Source: Actinomycetes bacterium
GTDB lineage: Bacteria > Actinomycetota > Thermoleophilia > Solirubrobacterales > 70-9
Length of the DNA stretch: 64,000 bases
Direction: 5' to 3'
NCBI GenBank assembly: GCA_016861045.1
Contig: BOKP01000004.1
Span: forward strand, 124,001-188,000
Part shown: positions 1-7,675 of the stretch, one piece after another
How positions within the stretch are numbered: the stretch's first letter is position 1
Layout: the number at the start of each line of letters is the position of its first letter
Made by a program: the position numbers and the translations under genes
Notes under the pieces: generated by a model
The model's database searches: none
Told to the model about the DNA's origin: nothing
What the model saw: the letters and a program-made list of their open reading frames with translations, nothing else

Positions 1-132
1 GCGACCGAGGTAGCGGCCGCCGGCGCGGATTCGCACCTGTGCTCGAACCGGACCTGCGAGATCGGGATGGCGCGGGCGACGGGCGCGCCCTACGAGTCGT
101 TCGTCTATCTGCTCGAGCGGCTGACCCGGTGA
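1..132 (+). CDS. C-terminal end of an unidentified protein (cut by window edge)
   Basis: The frame is open from base 1 and ends at TGA 130-132, giving the last 43 residues of a protein whose start lies outside the window. The visible tail contains two cysteines (SNRTCEIG) and ends in a helix-like stretch (YESFVYLLERLTR). I do not recognise the family. Codon use (G/C in third positions) matches the neighbouring genes, and the same strand continues into the peptidase run, so it is probably the end of a real upstream gene. Confidence 0.45.
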   Translation, partial: ATEVAAAGADSHLCSNRTCEIGMARATGAPYESFVYLLERLTR

Positions 133-181
133 GAGGCGGCGGCGTGCGCGGGGAAGCCACCGTTCTCGCCCCCCGGGTCGG

Positions 182-376
182 GTGGGCGAGATCATCCTCG
201 ATGCGGCCGGGCGCGACCGCTACCTGGCCTTCACCTCGTGGGACGCCCGCGCCGCCTTCGCGCTGCGGTCGCTGTGCCCGCCGCGCTACCGGCTCGCGAT
301 GCGGCGCCTGAACCGTGAGCTGACCGCTGTCGCGGAGCAGGCGCGGCTGCCCCGATCTAGCCTTCCGCGCCCGTGA
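182..376 (+). CDS. Small hypothetical protein, 64 aa
   Basis: GTG start at 182, stop TGA 374-376. The stop overlaps the GTG start of the following peptidase as GTGA, the junction type used repeatedly in this window, and this is the main reason to accept it. The protein is basic and mixed in composition (for example DAAGRDRYLAFTSW), with no signal peptide or membrane segment and no family I recognise. It could equally be a spurious frame in a 240-base gap; the start is not supported by a strong ribosome binding site. Confidence 0.4.
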   Translation: MGEIILDAAGRDRYLAFTSWDARAAFALRSLCPPRYRLAMRRLNRELTAVAEQARLPRSSLPRP

Positions 377-1623
377 CGACGAACTCGGAGCTGACCAGGG
401 ACGCCGCCCGGACCCCGGAGGCGACCCTGCGCGAGGTGATCGGGGCGCTGGCGCCGATCGAGCGCCCCGCCGGATCCGACGGCGAGCGCCGTGCCGCCGA
501 GTGGATCGCGGAGCGGCTCGGCGCGGCCGGGGCCCCGGCCCGGGTCGAGGAGGCGAGCTTTCGCGGCGACTTCGCCGGCGTGATCGGAGCGCTCGCCGCC
601 GCCGGCGCGGTCGCCGGCGCCGCGGCGGCTACCGCGCGGGGCCGGAGGCTCGGGACGCTCGTTGGCGCCGCCGTCGCCGGGCTGATCGCCGACGACATCT
701 CCAACGGCGCCCGCCCGTTCCGCCGGCTCGTCCGGCCCGAGCGGACGACCTGGAACGTGGTCGCCGAGGCCGGCGACCCCGACGCCGAGCGGACGGTGGT
801 CGTCCTCGCCCACCACGACGCGGCCCAGACCGCGTTCATCTTCGACCCGCGCTTCCAGGAGCGGCTGATCGACCGGCTTCCCGGGATCGTCGAGCGGATC
901 GACACGTCGCTGCCGCTCTGGTGGCCGGTGCTGGCCGGACCGCTGCTGGCGGCCGCCGGCGGGCTGAGCGGCCGGCGGGCCGTGGCCGGCGCCGGCGCCG
1001 TCGTGAGCACCGCCGCCGCCGCGACGATGGCCGAGATCCAGCGCGGCCCGACCGTGCCCGGGGCGAACGACAACCTGACCGCGGTGGCGGTGATCGTCGC
1101 GCTCGCCGAGGCGCTGGCGGCCGAGCCCGTCAGCGGCCTCAGCGTCCAGCTCGTCTCGGTCGGCGCCGAGGAGGTCCTGCAGGGAGGGATCTACGGCTAC
1201 TGCGAGCGTCATCTCTCCGGCCGCGACCGCGAGCGCACCTTCTTCCTCAACGTCGAGACCGTCGGCGGGCCCTCGCTGGCGCTGCTCGAGGGTGAGGGCT
1301 GCGTGGTCATGGAGGACTACTTCGACCGTCCCTTCCGCGACCTGATCGGCCGCGTCGCCGAGCGCGAGGGGATCCCGCTGCGGCGCGGGATGCGATCGCG
1401 AACCAGCACCGACAGCGTCGTCCCGAGCCGGATGGGGATACCGACCGCGACGGTCGTCGCGATCGACCGCTACAAGGCCCTCTCCAACTACCACCGGATG
1501 ACCGATACGCCGGAGAACCTCTGCTGGCCGACGGTCGCCTGCGCCGCCGACCTCGCCGAGGCGGTGGTGCGCGAGCTTGCGCGCGGCGCCGTACCGGCGT
1601 CCGGCGCTGCGTCGCGAGGGTAA
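373..1623 (+). CDS. M28-family zinc aminopeptidase, membrane-associated
   Basis: Predicted 416-residue metallopeptidase of the M28 (aminopeptidase Y/S) type. Candidate zinc ligands are visible in the expected order: HHD near residues 147-149, GANDN near 230-234, the EE pair near 266-267, and a late histidine in NYHRMTDTPE. Two alanine/glycine-rich hydrophobic stretches (about 68-90 and 187-220) flank the first metal motif, so the enzyme may be membrane-attached, which is unusual for soluble M28 enzymes. Substrate is unknown. It starts on GTG overlapping the preceding stop and is followed after 12 bases by the glycosyltransferase, so it may share that transcript. A deacetylase or carboxypeptidase within M28 cannot be excluded. 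Confidence 0.8.
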   Translation: MTTNSELTRDAARTPEATLREVIGALAPIERPAGSDGERRAAEWIAERLGAAGAPARVEEASFRGDFAGVIGALAAAGAVAGAAAATARGRRLGTLVGAAVAGLIADDISNGARPFRRLVRPERTTWNVVAEAGDPDAERTVVVLAHHDAAQTAFIFDPRFQERLIDRLPGIVERIDTSLPLWWPVLAGPLLAAAGGLSGRRAVAGAGAVVSTAAAATMAEIQRGPTVPGANDNLTAVAVIVALAEALAAEPVSGLSVQLVSVGAEEVLQGGIYGYCERHLSGRDRERTFFLNVETVGGPSLALLEGEGCVVMEDYFDRPFRDLIGRVAEREGIPLRRGMRSRTSTDSVVPSRMGIPTATVVAIDRYKALSNYHRMTDTPENLCWPTVACAADLAEAVVRELARGAVPASGAASRG

Positions 1624-1635
1624 GGTCAGCGGCCC

Positions 1636-2403
1636 ATGTGGGGCGACAGACGCGTTTCCGTGGTGCTCATGACCTACGCGGAGCGGCTCTCGATCCGCTC
1701 GGTCATCGAGGGGTTCTTCGCGACCGGCTTCGTCGACGAGGTCCTCGTCGTCAACAACAACGCCGAGCCGGGGACCAGCGAGGAGGTCGCCGGGACCGGC
1801 GCCCGCGAGGTGCGCGAGCCGGCGCAGGGCTACGGTCACGCGAGCCGTCGCGGGCTCCGCGAGGCGACGGGCGATCTCATCGTCCTCGCCGAGCCCGACG
1901 GGACGTTCCTGCCAGCCGACATCCAGAAGCTGCTCGTGTTCAGCGACGAGTGCGACGCCGTCTTCGGGACTCGGACAACGCGGGAGCTGATCTGGCACGG
2001 CGCGAACATGGAGTGGTTCCTGCGCTGGGGCAACTGGGCTGTGGCGAAGGGCGTCGAGGTCCTCTTCAACACCAGCCACCTCAGCGACGTCGGCTGCACC
2101 TACCGGCTGTTCACGCGCGAGGCCGCCGGCGTCGTCGCCGAGCGGATGCGGATCGGCGGCAACCACGCAGGGCCGGAGATGATGCTGATCGCGATCACCG
2201 GCGGCTTCCGCTTCGTCGAGATCCCGGTCAACTACCTGCCGCGCGTGGGGAGGTCCTCGGCCACCGGCAGCCCGCTCGCGGCGATCGCGATCGGGCTGCG
2301 GATGATCGCGATGATCCTTCGCTTCCGCTCCCGCACGCCGCGACGGATCGCGCGTCCCGATCGCCTCTCGCACGGGGCTCGGGTCGGGGCGGGAGAGCGA
2401 TGA
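1636..2403 (+). CDS. Glycosyltransferase family 2
   Basis: A 255-residue GT-A fold transferase. It opens with a beta-strand/nucleotide-binding segment (VSVVLMTYAERLSIRSVIEG), followed by VDEVLVVNNNA and the acidic donor-site segment LAEPDGTFLPADI near residue 85. It carries no membrane segments, unlike dolichol-phosphate-mannose synthases with C-terminal helices, so it is probably a soluble or peripheral enzyme at the inner membrane face. It is coupled by an ATGA overlap to a methyltransferase and then to a flippase, which suggests that it builds a lipid-linked sugar that is then exported. Donor and acceptor cannot be read from sequence. Confidence 0.85.
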   Translation: MWGDRRVSVVLMTYAERLSIRSVIEGFFATGFVDEVLVVNNNAEPGTSEEVAGTGAREVREPAQGYGHASRRGLREATGDLIVLAEPDGTFLPADIQKLLVFSDECDAVFGTRTTRELIWHGANMEWFLRWGNWAVAKGVEVLFNTSHLSDVGCTYRLFTREAAGVVAERMRIGGNHAGPEMMLIAITGGFRFVEIPVNYLPRVGRSSATGSPLAAIAIGLRMIAMILRFRSRTPRRIARPDRLSHGARVGAGER

Positions 2404-3113
2404 GCGAGGCGACGTTCGACCGGATCGCGGCGGAGTACGACGAGTCGCTGCCGGCCCACGTGGCCGCCCACTACCTCGACAAGCGGACCGACCTGATCGC
2501 GGGCTCCGGCCCGCCCGGCCGCGGCCTCGACGTCGGCTGTGGCACCGGCGCCCTCGCCGCCCGGCTGGCCGAGCGCGGCTACGAGATGACCGGGCTCGAC
2601 CCCTCGGCGGGGATGCTCGCGGTGATGGCCGCCGAGCACCCCGAGGTCGAGGCGGTGCGGGGCTCCGGCGACGCGCTGCCGTTCGCCGACGACAGCTTCG
2701 ACCTCGTCGTCACCGTCGCCGCCCTGCACCACATCGCCGCCCCGGTCGCGGTTCGCGCGACGCTCGCCGAGATGGTCCGCGTCTGCCGGCCCGGCGGCCG
2801 CGTCATCGTCTGGGACCACAACCCGCGGAACCCGTACTGGGGCCTGCTCATGGCCCGGGTCCCCCAGGACGACGGCAGCGAGCGGCTCGTGCCCGAGGCC
2901 GAGGTCCTCGCCGGGATCCGGGCCGGCGGCGGCATGCCGCTCCATTCGACGCCGCTGGGCTTCGTCCCCGACTTCGTGCCGCAGGGGCTGCTGCCGGCGG
3001 CCGCGGCGGCCGAGCGCGTCGTCGAGCGGACGCCGCTGGCGCGCCGGCTCTGCGCCCACAACGTCGTAGTCGCCACGCCGCTCGCCGGCGCCGGCGAGGG
3101 AGCCTTGCCGTGA
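2400..3113 (+). CDS. Class I SAM-dependent methyltransferase
   Basis: A 237-residue Rossmann methyltransferase. Motif I is LDVGCGTGALAARL near residues 47-60, the acidic end of strand 2 is in LDPSAGML, and the post-motif region is DSFDLVVTVAALHHI. The architecture matches the UbiE/Methyltransf_11 group. I placed the start at ATG 2400, overlapping the glycosyltransferase stop as ATGA; longer readings upstream are out of phase with codon bias. Position between a glycosyltransferase and a flippase suggests methylation of a sugar or lipid carrier in that pathway; this is inference only. Confidence 0.85.
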   Translation: MSEATFDRIAAEYDESLPAHVAAHYLDKRTDLIAGSGPPGRGLDVGCGTGALAARLAERGYEMTGLDPSAGMLAVMAAEHPEVEAVRGSGDALPFADDSFDLVVTVAALHHIAAPVAVRATLAEMVRVCRPGGRVIVWDHNPRNPYWGLLMARVPQDDGSERLVPEAEVLAGIRAGGGMPLHSTPLGFVPDFVPQGLLPAAAAAERVVERTPLARRLCAHNVVVATPLAGAGEGALP

Positions 3114-4474
3114 GCGGCCCGGCGACCTCCGTCAGCGGCGCCACCGGCTCCTACGGCCGATCCGCCGCCGGGCTCACGCTCGCGCTCGGCATCGGCGGGG
3201 TCCTCACCTACGTCTTCTTCATCCTCGCCTCGCACAGCCTCAGCGACGAGCTCTACGGCGAGATCGTCGTCCTCTGGTCGATCGTCTTCATCGTCGCCTC
3301 GACCCTCTACCGGCCGATCGAGCAGCTCCTCGCCCGTACGCTCGCCGAGCGCGATCACGTCGCGGCGCCGACCGGCGATGCGCTGCGCACGGCCGGCGTC
3401 ATCCAGCTCGCGGTTTGCGTGGCCACGATCGTGGTCCTGCTCGCCCTCCGCGGACCGCTCGAGGAGCGCCTGTTCAGCAACGAGCCGGGCCTGTACTGGG
3501 CGATGCTGGTCGCGCTGGCCGGGTTCGCGCTCGCCTACTACGCCCGTGGCTATCTCGCCGGCAAGGGTCGGTTCTCGATCTACGCCGCGCTGCTGATGAG
3601 CGAGGTGCTGCTGCGGCTCGCGTTCGCGGTCGTCGTCGCGCTCGGCATCCTCCATGGCGCCGCGCCGATCGCGGTCGGCATCGCGCTGGCCCCGTTCTGC
3701 GGCCTCTTGCTGCTGCCGTTCATGATCCGCCGCGACCCGTCCGCGAGCGCCGCCGCCGCGGCGCCGGGAGCCGAGATGACGCTCGGCGCCGGCGGCGCCT
3801 TCGCCGGCGCGGTGCTCGTGATGATGCTCAGCGAGCAGGTGCTCGTCAGCTCCGGCGCTCTCTTCGTTCGCGCCGCCGAGGGGGCCGCCGCGGCCGGTTT
3901 CATGTTCAACATCCTCCTCGTCGCACGCGCTCCGCTCGTCCTCTTTCAGGCGATCGCCGCGAGCCTGTTGCCGCACCTGACCCGCCAGCGCGCCCGCGCC
4001 GACCGGCTCGGGGCCGACGCCTTCCGCGACTCGCTGCACAAGACGATGTGGCTGATCGCCGCCTTCGCGGCGGCGACCACGCTCGGCGTGCTCGCGATCG
4101 GCCCGCAGGTGATGGAGCTCGCCTTCGGCGGGGGCTTCGACTACGACCGGATCGATCTCGCGATCGTTGCGATCGGAATGGGCTTCTACCTGGTCGCCGC
4201 GTCGCTCAACCAGGCCTGCCTCGCGCAGGGACAGGCGCACCGGGCAGCGTGGCGCTGGATCCTCTGCGCGGGGCTGTTCGTCGCCGTCAACCTGCTTGCC
4301 CCCGGCGACCCGTTCCGCGCGGTCGAGGTGGGATACCTGGCGTGCTCGGCTCTGCTGGCGCTGCTGCTGTACGCGGTCTACCGGCGACCCGAGCCGCGCG
4401 GCGAGGACGTCGTCGAGCCGGGCTCGGCCGAGGAGGTGCAGGCCCGGCTGGCGACCTCCGACGAGGTGGCTTGA
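3110..4474 (+). CDS. Polysaccharide/lipid-linked sugar flippase (MATE/MVF type)
   Basis: A 454-residue polytopic protein with about twelve to fourteen hydrophobic segments. It begins LTLALGIGGVLTYVFFILAS, typical of Wzx-like flippases in the polysaccharide-biosynthesis family, which move lipid-linked saccharides across the inner membrane. Internal segments such as YWAMLVALAGFALAYYARG and LFQAIAASLLPHLTRQ fit this family. The GTG start overlaps the methyltransferase stop (GTGA), so translation is probably coupled. The C-terminal 35 residues are acidic and cytoplasmic. A second, unrelated-looking flippase is present at 30.4 kb. Confidence 0.82.
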   Translation: MSGPATSVSGATGSYGRSAAGLTLALGIGGVLTYVFFILASHSLSDELYGEIVVLWSIVFIVASTLYRPIEQLLARTLAERDHVAAPTGDALRTAGVIQLAVCVATIVVLLALRGPLEERLFSNEPGLYWAMLVALAGFALAYYARGYLAGKGRFSIYAALLMSEVLLRLAFAVVVALGILHGAAPIAVGIALAPFCGLLLLPFMIRRDPSASAAAAAPGAEMTLGAGGAFAGAVLVMMLSEQVLVSSGALFVRAAEGAAAAGFMFNILLVARAPLVLFQAIAASLLPHLTRQRARADRLGADAFRDSLHKTMWLIAAFAAATTLGVLAIGPQVMELAFGGGFDYDRIDLAIVAIGMGFYLVAASLNQACLAQGQAHRAAWRWILCAGLFVAVNLLAPGDPFRAVEVGYLACSALLALLLYAVYRRPEPRGEDVVEPGSAEEVQARLATSDEVA

Positions 4475-4495
4475 TGGCCGGGGCCTGGGGAGACG

Positions 4496-5872
4496 ATGGC
4501 TGACCGCCTGCCTACCGGACGGATCGGGCGGCTCGCCCGGGTCGGCTACGCGGCGGCCGGGCAGGCCGTCCGCCAGGCGGGGACGCGGACGGCCAACGTC
4601 GCTCGCTCCGAGGAGGAGGCCGCGGCGGCGCTCGAGCGTCGCCAGATCGAGGCCGCCGAGCAGATCGTCACCGTGCTCGGGGGCATGAAGGGGGCGGCGA
4701 TGAAGCTCGGCCAGGTGCTCTCGTTCGTCGACGTGGGCATCGTCCCGCCCGAGCACCGCGAGCGCTTCCAGGCGAAGCTCGCCTCGCTCCGTGACGCGGC
4801 GCCGGCCGTCTCCTTCGAGCAGATGCGGAAGGTGATCGAGCAGGATCTGGAGGAGCCGATCTCGAGCGCGTTCGCCGACTTCGACCCGGAGCCGATCGCC
4901 GCCGCGTCGATCGGGCAGGTCTACCGGGCGTCGCTCCGGGACGGCCGCGCGGTCGCGGTCAAGGTCCAGTACCCCGGGATCGCCGATGCCGTCCGCGCCG
5001 ACATGCGGAACCTCGGCGTGCTGCTCCGCCTCGCCCGCACGATCACGCCCGAGCTGGACACGAAGGCGGTCGGCGAGGAGGTCCGGGAGCGCATCTACGA
5101 GGAGCTCGACTACGAGCTCGAGGCGTCGAACCAGCGGACGATGGCTCGGCTCTACGAGGACCATCCGTTCGTGCTGATCCCGCCGGTGGTGACGCCGCTG
5201 TGCCGCGAGCGGGTGATCGTCACCGAGTTCGTCGAGGGCGCCGGCTTCGAGCGGGTCCGGCGCCGCCCGGTCGCCGAGCGCGACCGGATCGGCGAGATCC
5301 TGTTCCGCTTCTACTTCGGCTCGATGTACCGCTACCGGCGCTTCTCCGGCGACCCGCACCCGGGCAACATGCTGGCGCTCGACGACGGCCGGATCGCCTT
5401 CCTCGACTTCGGCCTGTTCAAGGCGATCGACCGCGACGTCGCCGCGCTCGAGCTCGCCTGCCAGCGGGCCGTGATCGACGGCGACGCGGCCGGCCTGCAC
5501 CGGCTGATGAGCGACGCGGGCTTCCTGCCCCGCGGCGACGTGATCGAGCCCGACGAGCTCGTCGAGTTCGTCCGCGACGGGATCTGGTGGTACACGACCG
5601 ACGAGTCGATCCGGATCGACCAGTCGATCGTCAACCGCGCCTTCATCCAGACCACCGACATGCGCTCGACCCACTTCCAGACCGCCCGCCACCAGGACAT
5701 CGTCCCCGAGCACCTGTTCGGCCGCCGGCTCGAGCTCCTGACGCTCGCGGTGCTCGGCCAGCTCGAGGCGGAGGCGAACTGGTACCGGATCGCCTGCGAG
5801 TGGATCTACGGCGACGAGCCGGCGACCGAGCTCGGCCGCGCCGAGGCGGCCTGGGCGGTCGCGCGCGCCTGA
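4496..5872 (+). CDS. ABC1/UbiB (AarF) family atypical kinase
   Basis: A 458-residue member of the ABC1 atypical kinase family. Visible hallmarks are the KxGQ-type segment KGAAMKLGQVLSF (about 64-76), the alanine-rich nucleotide loop PIAAASIGQVYRA replacing the glycine loop, the lysine in AVKVQYPG, and the catalytic/metal region SGDPHPGNML followed by IAFLDFGLFK. Known members support quinone or isoprenoid-lipid metabolism; the substrate here is unknown. It starts on ATG 21 bases after the flippase. Its last 67 bases are overlapped by the convergent end of lipB on the other strand. Confidence 0.85.
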   Translation: MADRLPTGRIGRLARVGYAAAGQAVRQAGTRTANVARSEEEAAAALERRQIEAAEQIVTVLGGMKGAAMKLGQVLSFVDVGIVPPEHRERFQAKLASLRDAAPAVSFEQMRKVIEQDLEEPISSAFADFDPEPIAAASIGQVYRASLRDGRAVAVKVQYPGIADAVRADMRNLGVLLRLARTITPELDTKAVGEEVRERIYEELDYELEASNQRTMARLYEDHPFVLIPPVVTPLCRERVIVTEFVEGAGFERVRRRPVAERDRIGEILFRFYFGSMYRYRRFSGDPHPGNMLALDDGRIAFLDFGLFKAIDRDVAALELACQRAVIDGDAAGLHRLMSDAGFLPRGDVIEPDELVEFVRDGIWWYTTDESIRIDQSIVNRAFIQTTDMRSTHFQTARHQDIVPEHLFGRRLELLTLAVLGQLEAEANWYRIACEWIYGDEPATELGRAEAAWAVARA

Positions 5873-6636
5873 TCGGCGCGCGCGAGCTCGCCGTCCAGGG
5901 CCGACTCGATGGCGGTGGCGAACGCACCGATGTCCTGCTCGGCGCCGAGCTCGGCGGCGACCGAGCTCATCCGCGCCGCCTCGATCCCGCACGGCACGAT
6001 CCACTCGAACGGCTGCAGGTCGTTGTTGACGTTGACGGCGAGCCCGTGGGTCGAGATCCCGCGGCTGACGTGGATCCCGATCGAGCCGATCTTCCGCGCC
6101 GGCCGCGGCCCGGCCGCGAGCTCGGGGGTCGTCAGGATGACCGGGCGGCCCTGCGGCCCCGGCGTGCCGGCCGGGATCGGCGGCGGCCCGGCGGTCCAGA
6201 CGCCGGCCAGCCCGTCGAAGACCTGGGCCGGGACGCCGGCGGCGGCGAGCGCGGCGATCGTCGCCCGCTCGAGCAGCGCGACCCAGGCGCGGACGTCGGG
6301 CGCCGGACCCGGCCCGATCGCGGTCAGGTCGACGATCGGGTAGGCGACGAGCTGGCCGGGTCCGTGGTAGGTGACGCGGCCGCCGCGATCGGAGTCGGCG
6401 ACCTCGATCCCCTGGGCGCGGTACCACTCCTCGCCCATGCCGAGCTCGCCCGCCTCCGCGCGGCGGCCCTTGGTCAAGACGGGCGGGTGCTCGAGCAGCA
6501 GCAGCGTGTCGGGGATCTCGCCGGCGCGTCGGGCGGCGGCGATCCGCGCCTGCAGCCCGATCGCCTCGGCGTAGGGAACGAGCCCGAGCCGCAGCGAGCG
6601 GAGGGTCCCCGAGGTGGGCCGCGACGGCCGGGCCAT
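5806..6636 (-). CDS. lipB: Octanoyl-[acyl carrier protein]-protein N-octanoyltransferase
   Basis: LipB transfers octanoate from acyl carrier protein to the lipoyl domains of 2-oxoacid dehydrogenases. The 276-residue protein carries RGGRVTYHGPGQLVAYP, the KIGSIGIHVSRGISTHG block with the conserved lysine, and the nucleophile cysteine in IVPCGIE. The last 25-30 residues are a low-complexity alanine-rich tail not expected in LipB; this tail is encoded antisense to the end of the ABC1 kinase gene. Its position close to E1, E2 and E3 of pyruvate dehydrogenase fits its job of lipoylating E2. A lipA gene is not present in the window. Confidence 0.93.
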   Translation of the reverse strand: MARPSRPTSGTLRSLRLGLVPYAEAIGLQARIAAARRAGEIPDTLLLLEHPPVLTKGRRAEAGELGMGEEWYRAQGIEVADSDRGGRVTYHGPGQLVAYPIVDLTAIGPGPAPDVRAWVALLERATIAALAAAGVPAQVFDGLAGVWTAGPPPIPAGTPGPQGRPVILTTPELAAGPRPARKIGSIGIHVSRGISTHGLAVNVNNDLQPFEWIVPCGIEAARMSSVAAELGAEQDIGAFATAIESALDGELARADQARATAQAASARPSSVAGSSP

Positions 6637-6640
6637 GGCC

Positions 6641-7123
6641 TCAGTCTGGCAGGCGGCCGGCGGCGAGCGGGGCCGCGGGCCCGGTCCGGCGCCCGACCCA
6701 GCGGATCGTCGAGTCGCAGCGCCGGTATCTGATCCGGAGCTTGCCGCCGAGCCGCCCGGGCTTCTTCCAGGCGCCCTTCCAGACGATCCGCAGCGAGCCC
6801 CTTCGGACCGGGGTCCGCTCCCGGACCGCGAACCGCCCCCGGCGGTTGATCGGGATCCGCTCGGTCACGAGCGGGACCTCGTAGCCGTCGCAGCGGCCGG
6901 CATCGGGGTAGTAGATGCCGTCGTAGCCCTCGGCGGCGACGATCCGGCGCTTGCCGCCCTCGGCGACGACCGCGAAGGTGCCGAGCTGGTAGATGCCGGC
7001 GGGCTGCGCCGGGGCAGCCTCGTAGAGCCCGGCGCGCAGCGCCGCGGCGGCGGCGGGCGCCGGCAGGGCGAGGGCGACCGCCATCGCCGTGGCCGCGCTC
7101 TTCGTCCGGCGTCCGATCGCCAT
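6641..7123 (-). CDS. Secreted protein of unknown function
   Basis: A 160-residue protein with a clear signal peptide: basic start (MAIGRRTKS), hydrophobic core (AMAVALALPAPAAAA) and likely cleavage after an AAA run near residue 28. The mature part is beta-rich and very basic, with a pair of cysteines (AGRCDGYE and YRRCDST) that could form a disulfide. I do not recognise a named family. It lies four bases from the lipB start region and in the same direction, so it may be co-transcribed without sharing its function. Confidence 0.7.
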   Translation of the reverse strand: MAIGRRTKSAATAMAVALALPAPAAAAALRAGLYEAAPAQPAGIYQLGTFAVVAEGGKRRIVAAEGYDGIYYPDAGRCDGYEVPLVTERIPINRRGRFAVRERTPVRRGSLRIVWKGAWKKPGRLGGKLRIRYRRCDSTIRWVGRRTGPAAPLAAGRLPD

Positions 7124-7146
7124 CGTCGGGATCAGCCGGCCCCGGC

Positions 7147-7671
7147 TCAGGAGTCGTTGACGCCGGTCTCGGCGCGCCGCTTGATCGCCCGCAGCATCCG
7201 GTTGACGAGGATCACGTGGCCGCGGGTGCCGATCACGCCGGTCCGGTAGAGGCGGCCCCTGCGACCGCGGAAGTCGGCGCGGGTCTCGAGTCGCACCTGC
7301 GAGCGCTGGCCGGGCAGCAGGTCGATCCGGAAGACGATCGCGTACTCGGCGAAGCGGTGGCGGCCGGCCAGCGCCAGCATCACCGGCTCGATCGCGCGGA
7401 TCACGGTGAAGCCCGGCAGCGTTCCGCCGGGATGGCGAAGATCGCCCTCGGCGACCGTCACGCTCGCTCCGACGTGCTCCGCGTAGCGGTGGGCGCCGCG
7501 GCTTCCGAACGAGCGCACGAGGGTCGGGAAGAGCGCGTTCCAGCTCGCCTCGGCCGTGGCGTCCACCTCGATCGCGTGCTCGTCGATCGCCGGCAGCTGC
7601 TCGAGCGGCACCTGGATCGTCCGACCCGGCCCCGTCGCCTCGAGGATCGCGATGTCGTTCGCCATACCCAT
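7147..7671 (-). CDS. SRPBCC/START-like protein
   Basis: A 174-residue soluble protein. The pattern EHAIEVDATAEASWNALFPTL near the start (short strand, then helix after a D-A-x-x-x-W motif) is the entry of the SRPBCC fold used for binding lipids, polyketides or other hydrophobic ligands. It ends with a long basic helix (VNRMLRAIKRR). No catalytic signature is visible. It lies five bases from the pdhC stop and is likely transcribed with the pdh genes; the functional link is not obvious. Confidence in the fold is moderate. Confidence 0.65.
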   Translation of the reverse strand: MGMANDIAILEATGPGRTIQVPLEQLPAIDEHAIEVDATAEASWNALFPTLVRSFGSRGAHRYAEHVGASVTVAEGDLRHPGGTLPGFTVIRAIEPVMLALAGRHRFAEYAIVFRIDLLPGQRSQVRLETRADFRGRRGRLYRTGVIGTRGHVILVNRMLRAIKRRAETGVNDS

Positions 7672-7675
7672 CTTC

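Noticed and set aside
2579-6427. A very long open frame on the minus strand across the methyltransferase, flippase and ABC1 kinase genes
   Set aside because: It is antisense to three well-supported plus-strand genes, is extremely arginine/alanine-rich, and matches no family. High GC makes such frames common.
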